Below, in pieces: positions 62,442 to 64,000 of a stretch of 64,000 bases of DNA. The notes beneath the pieces were generated by a model that was given only the letters and a program-made list of their open reading frames with translations, ran no database searches and was not told the origin of the DNA. A program made the translations under genes and the position numbers. How positions within the stretch are numbered: position 1 is the first letter of the stretch; each line of letters begins with the position of its first letter. This DNA is from Osedax fenrisi (taxonomy: Eukaryota; Annelida; Polychaeta; Sabellida; Siboglinidae): assembly GCA_964019155.1 (NCBI GenBank), contig CAXHSG010000214.1, forward strand, positions 248,001 to 312,000, in the 5' to 3' direction.

Positions 62442-63639
62442 AACTCTAGCTAATACTAGCTAACTCTAGATAACTTTAGCTAATTCTAGCTAACTCTAGG
62501 TAACTCTAGCTAACTCTAGCTAACTCTAGGTAACTTTAGCTAACTCTAGCTAACTCTAGGTAACTCTAGGTAATTCTAGCTAACTTTAGCTAACTCTAGG
62601 TAACTCTAGCTAACTCTAGGTAACTTTAGCTAACTCTAGCTAACTCTAGGTAACTCTAGCTAACTCTAGCTAACTCTAGGTAACTCTAGGTAACTCTAGG
62701 TAACTCTAGCTAACTCTAGCTAACTCTAGCTAACTCTAGGTAACTTTAGCTAACTCTAGCTAACTCTAGCTAACTCTAGCTAACTCTAGCTAACTCTAGC
62801 TAACTTTAGCTAACTTTAGCTAACTCTAGGTAACTCTAGGTAATTCAAGCTAACTTTAGCTAACTCTAGCTAACTCTAGCTAACTCTATGTAACTTTAGC
62901 TAACTCTAGCTAACTTTAGCTAACTCTAGCTAACTTTAGCTAACTCTAGGTAACTCTAGGTAAGTCTAGCTAACTCTAGCTAACTATAGCTAACTCTAGC
63001 TAACTCTAGGTAACTCTAGCTAACTCTAGCTAACTATAGGTAACTATAGGTAACTCTAGCTAACTCTAGCTAACTCTAGGTAACTTTAGCTAACTCTAGG
63101 TAACTCTAGGTAACTCTAGCTAACTCTAGCTAACTCTAGGTAACTCTAGGTAACTCTAGCTAACTCTAGCTAACTCTAGCTAACTCTAGCTAACTCTAGC
63201 TAACTCTAGCTAACTCTAGCTAACTCTAGCTAACTCTAGGTAATTCTAGCTAACTTTAGCTAACTCTAGGTAACTTTAGGTAACTCTAGCTAACTCTAGC
63301 TAACTCTAGGTAACTTTATCTACCTCTAGCTAACTCTAGGTAACTTTAGCTAACTCTAGCTAACTCTAGGTAACTTTAGCTAACTATAGCTAACTCTAGG
63401 TAATTCTAGCTAACTTTAGCTAACTCTAGCTAACTCTAGCTAACTCTAGCTAACTCTAGATAACTCTAGCTAACTCTAGCTAACTCTAGGTAACTCTAGG
63501 TAACTCTAGGTAACTCTATGTAACTCTAGCTAACTCTAGCTAACTCTAGCTAACTCTAGGTAACTTTAGCTAACTATAGCTAACTCTAGGTAATTCTAGC
63601 TAACTTTAGCTAACTCTAGCTAACTCTAGCTAACTTTAG

Positions 63640-63997
63640 CAACTCTAGGTAACTCTAGGTAACTCTAGCTAATTCTAGCTAACTCTAGATAACTTTAGCT
63701 AATTTTAGCTAACTCTAGGTAACTCTAGCTAACTCTAGCTAACTCTAGGTAACTTTAGCTAACTCTAGCTAACTCTAGGTAACTTTAGCTAACTCTAGCT
63801 AACTCTAGGTAACTTTAGCAACTCTAGGTAACTCTAGGTAACTCTAGCTAATTCTAGCTAACTCTAGATAACTTTAGCTAATTTTAGCTAACTCTAGGTA
63901 ACTCTAGCTAACTCTAGCTAACTCTAGGTAACTTTAGCTAACTCTAGCTAACTCTAGGTAACTTTAGCTAACTCTAGCTAACTCTAGGTAACTTTAG
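63640..63997 (+). repeat. 179-bp higher-order repeat of the 10-bp satellite, two copies
   Basis: The series that starts with the 9-bp unit CAACTCTAG at 63,640 recurs from the 9-bp unit at 63,819, 179 bp later (17 decamers plus one 9-mer). All the variant decamers I compared are in the same order, including CTAATTCTAG, ATAACTTTAG and CTAATTTTAG. The same order is found once more from 62,241. The second 179-bp copy reaches the window edge, so further copies may follow. Confidence 0.9.
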
Positions 63998-64000
63998 CTA

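Larger units (their letters stand above)
61051..64000 (+). repeat. 10-bp satellite array (CTAACTCTAG / GTAACTCTAG)
   Basis: About 295 tandem decamers fill the end of the window and continue past it. The main forms are CTAACTCTAG and GTAACTCTAG. Recurrent variants are CTAACTTTAG and GTAACTTTAG, with rarer GTAATTCTAG, CTAATTCTAG, ATAACTCTAG and CTAACTATAG. The decamer phase is exact from 61,051 to 62,240. It then slips by one base at each of three 9-bp units (62,241, 63,640 and 63,819). The array has stop codons in all six frames because 10 is not a multiple of 3 and TAA and TAG lie in each unit, so it cannot encode protein. I saw no CpG. The + strand is C-rich rather than G-rich, the reverse of the 36-bp array. 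Each unit carries a CTAG tetranucleotide. Confidence 0.98.

Noticed and set aside
61051..64000. Telomeric repeat
   Set aside because: The decamer CTAACTCTAG (reverse CTAGAGTTAG) does not match known telomere motifs such as TTAGGG, TTTAGGG, TTAGG or TTAGGC. The units are heterogeneous with higher-order structure, and the array does not lie at a visible chromosome end.
1..64000. tRNA, rRNA or other structured RNA genes
   Set aside because: No stretch departs from the two satellites long enough to hold such a gene; small dyads in the unit are only 5-7 bp per arm.

Overview
The whole window is tandemly repeated satellite DNA. I found no gene, RNA gene, transposable element, CRISPR array or unique sequence. 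A 61-kb uninterrupted minisatellite that abuts a second, unrelated-looking satellite is a eukaryotic arrangement (centromeric, pericentromeric, subtelomeric or other heterochromatin). Nothing in the sequence identifies the species or clade. An array this uniform would need long-read assembly.

Layout. Positions 1-61,053 hold about 1,700 head-to-tail copies of a 36-bp monomer (about 31% GC, no CpG in the consensus, 9 G to 2 C on the + strand). At 61,051-61,053 this switches within three shared bases to a 10-bp satellite (CTAACTCTAG / GTAACTCTAG, about 295 copies) that runs to the window end. The 36-bp monomer is itself an old dimer of two 18-bp halves that match at 13 of 18 positions. 35-bp, 34-bp and 18-bp variant units are scattered through the array.

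Higher-order structure. Variant monomers recur in the same order, which shows nested segmental duplications inside the 36-bp array: 1-1,400 (partial copy of 21.9-23.5 kb); 2.1-8.5 kb (two copies, 3.2-3.4 kb apart); 7,338-13,867 (two copies of 3,265 bp); 12.5-20.0 kb (two copies offset 3,728-3,872 bp, each containing a 1,089-bp tandem pair); 20.03-27.7 and 28.33-36.7 kb (an 8.1-kb block in two copies, with a 945-bp sub-repeat present twice in one and three times in the other); 36.07-43.0 kb (a 1,412-bp repeat and a third partial copy of the 8-kb block); 43-46.4 kb (mosaic); 46.4-55.2 kb (two copies offset 4.2-4.5 kb); 55.3-56.8 kb (826-bp pair); 56.8-60.2 kb (1,718-bp pair); 59.9-60.5 kb (323-bp pair). 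The 10-bp array also has 30-bp, 179-bp and 1,399-bp higher-order repeats.

Coding potential. Because 36 is divisible by 3 and the consensus has no stop in four of its six frames, long open frames (up to about 266 codons) appear on both strands. All encode only 12-residue periodic peptides such as NDSISFKYSMGV, LMIALVLSIAWV or MLYLKLMLSLTP. They start and stop wherever a 35- or 34-bp unit shifts the phase and have no unique ends. I treat none as a gene. The most interesting content is evolutionary: the 18-to-36-bp dimer origin, short inverted (snap-back) insertions, palindrome-forming variants, copy-number differences between block copies, and the abrupt satellite-satellite junction with a reversal of strand skew.
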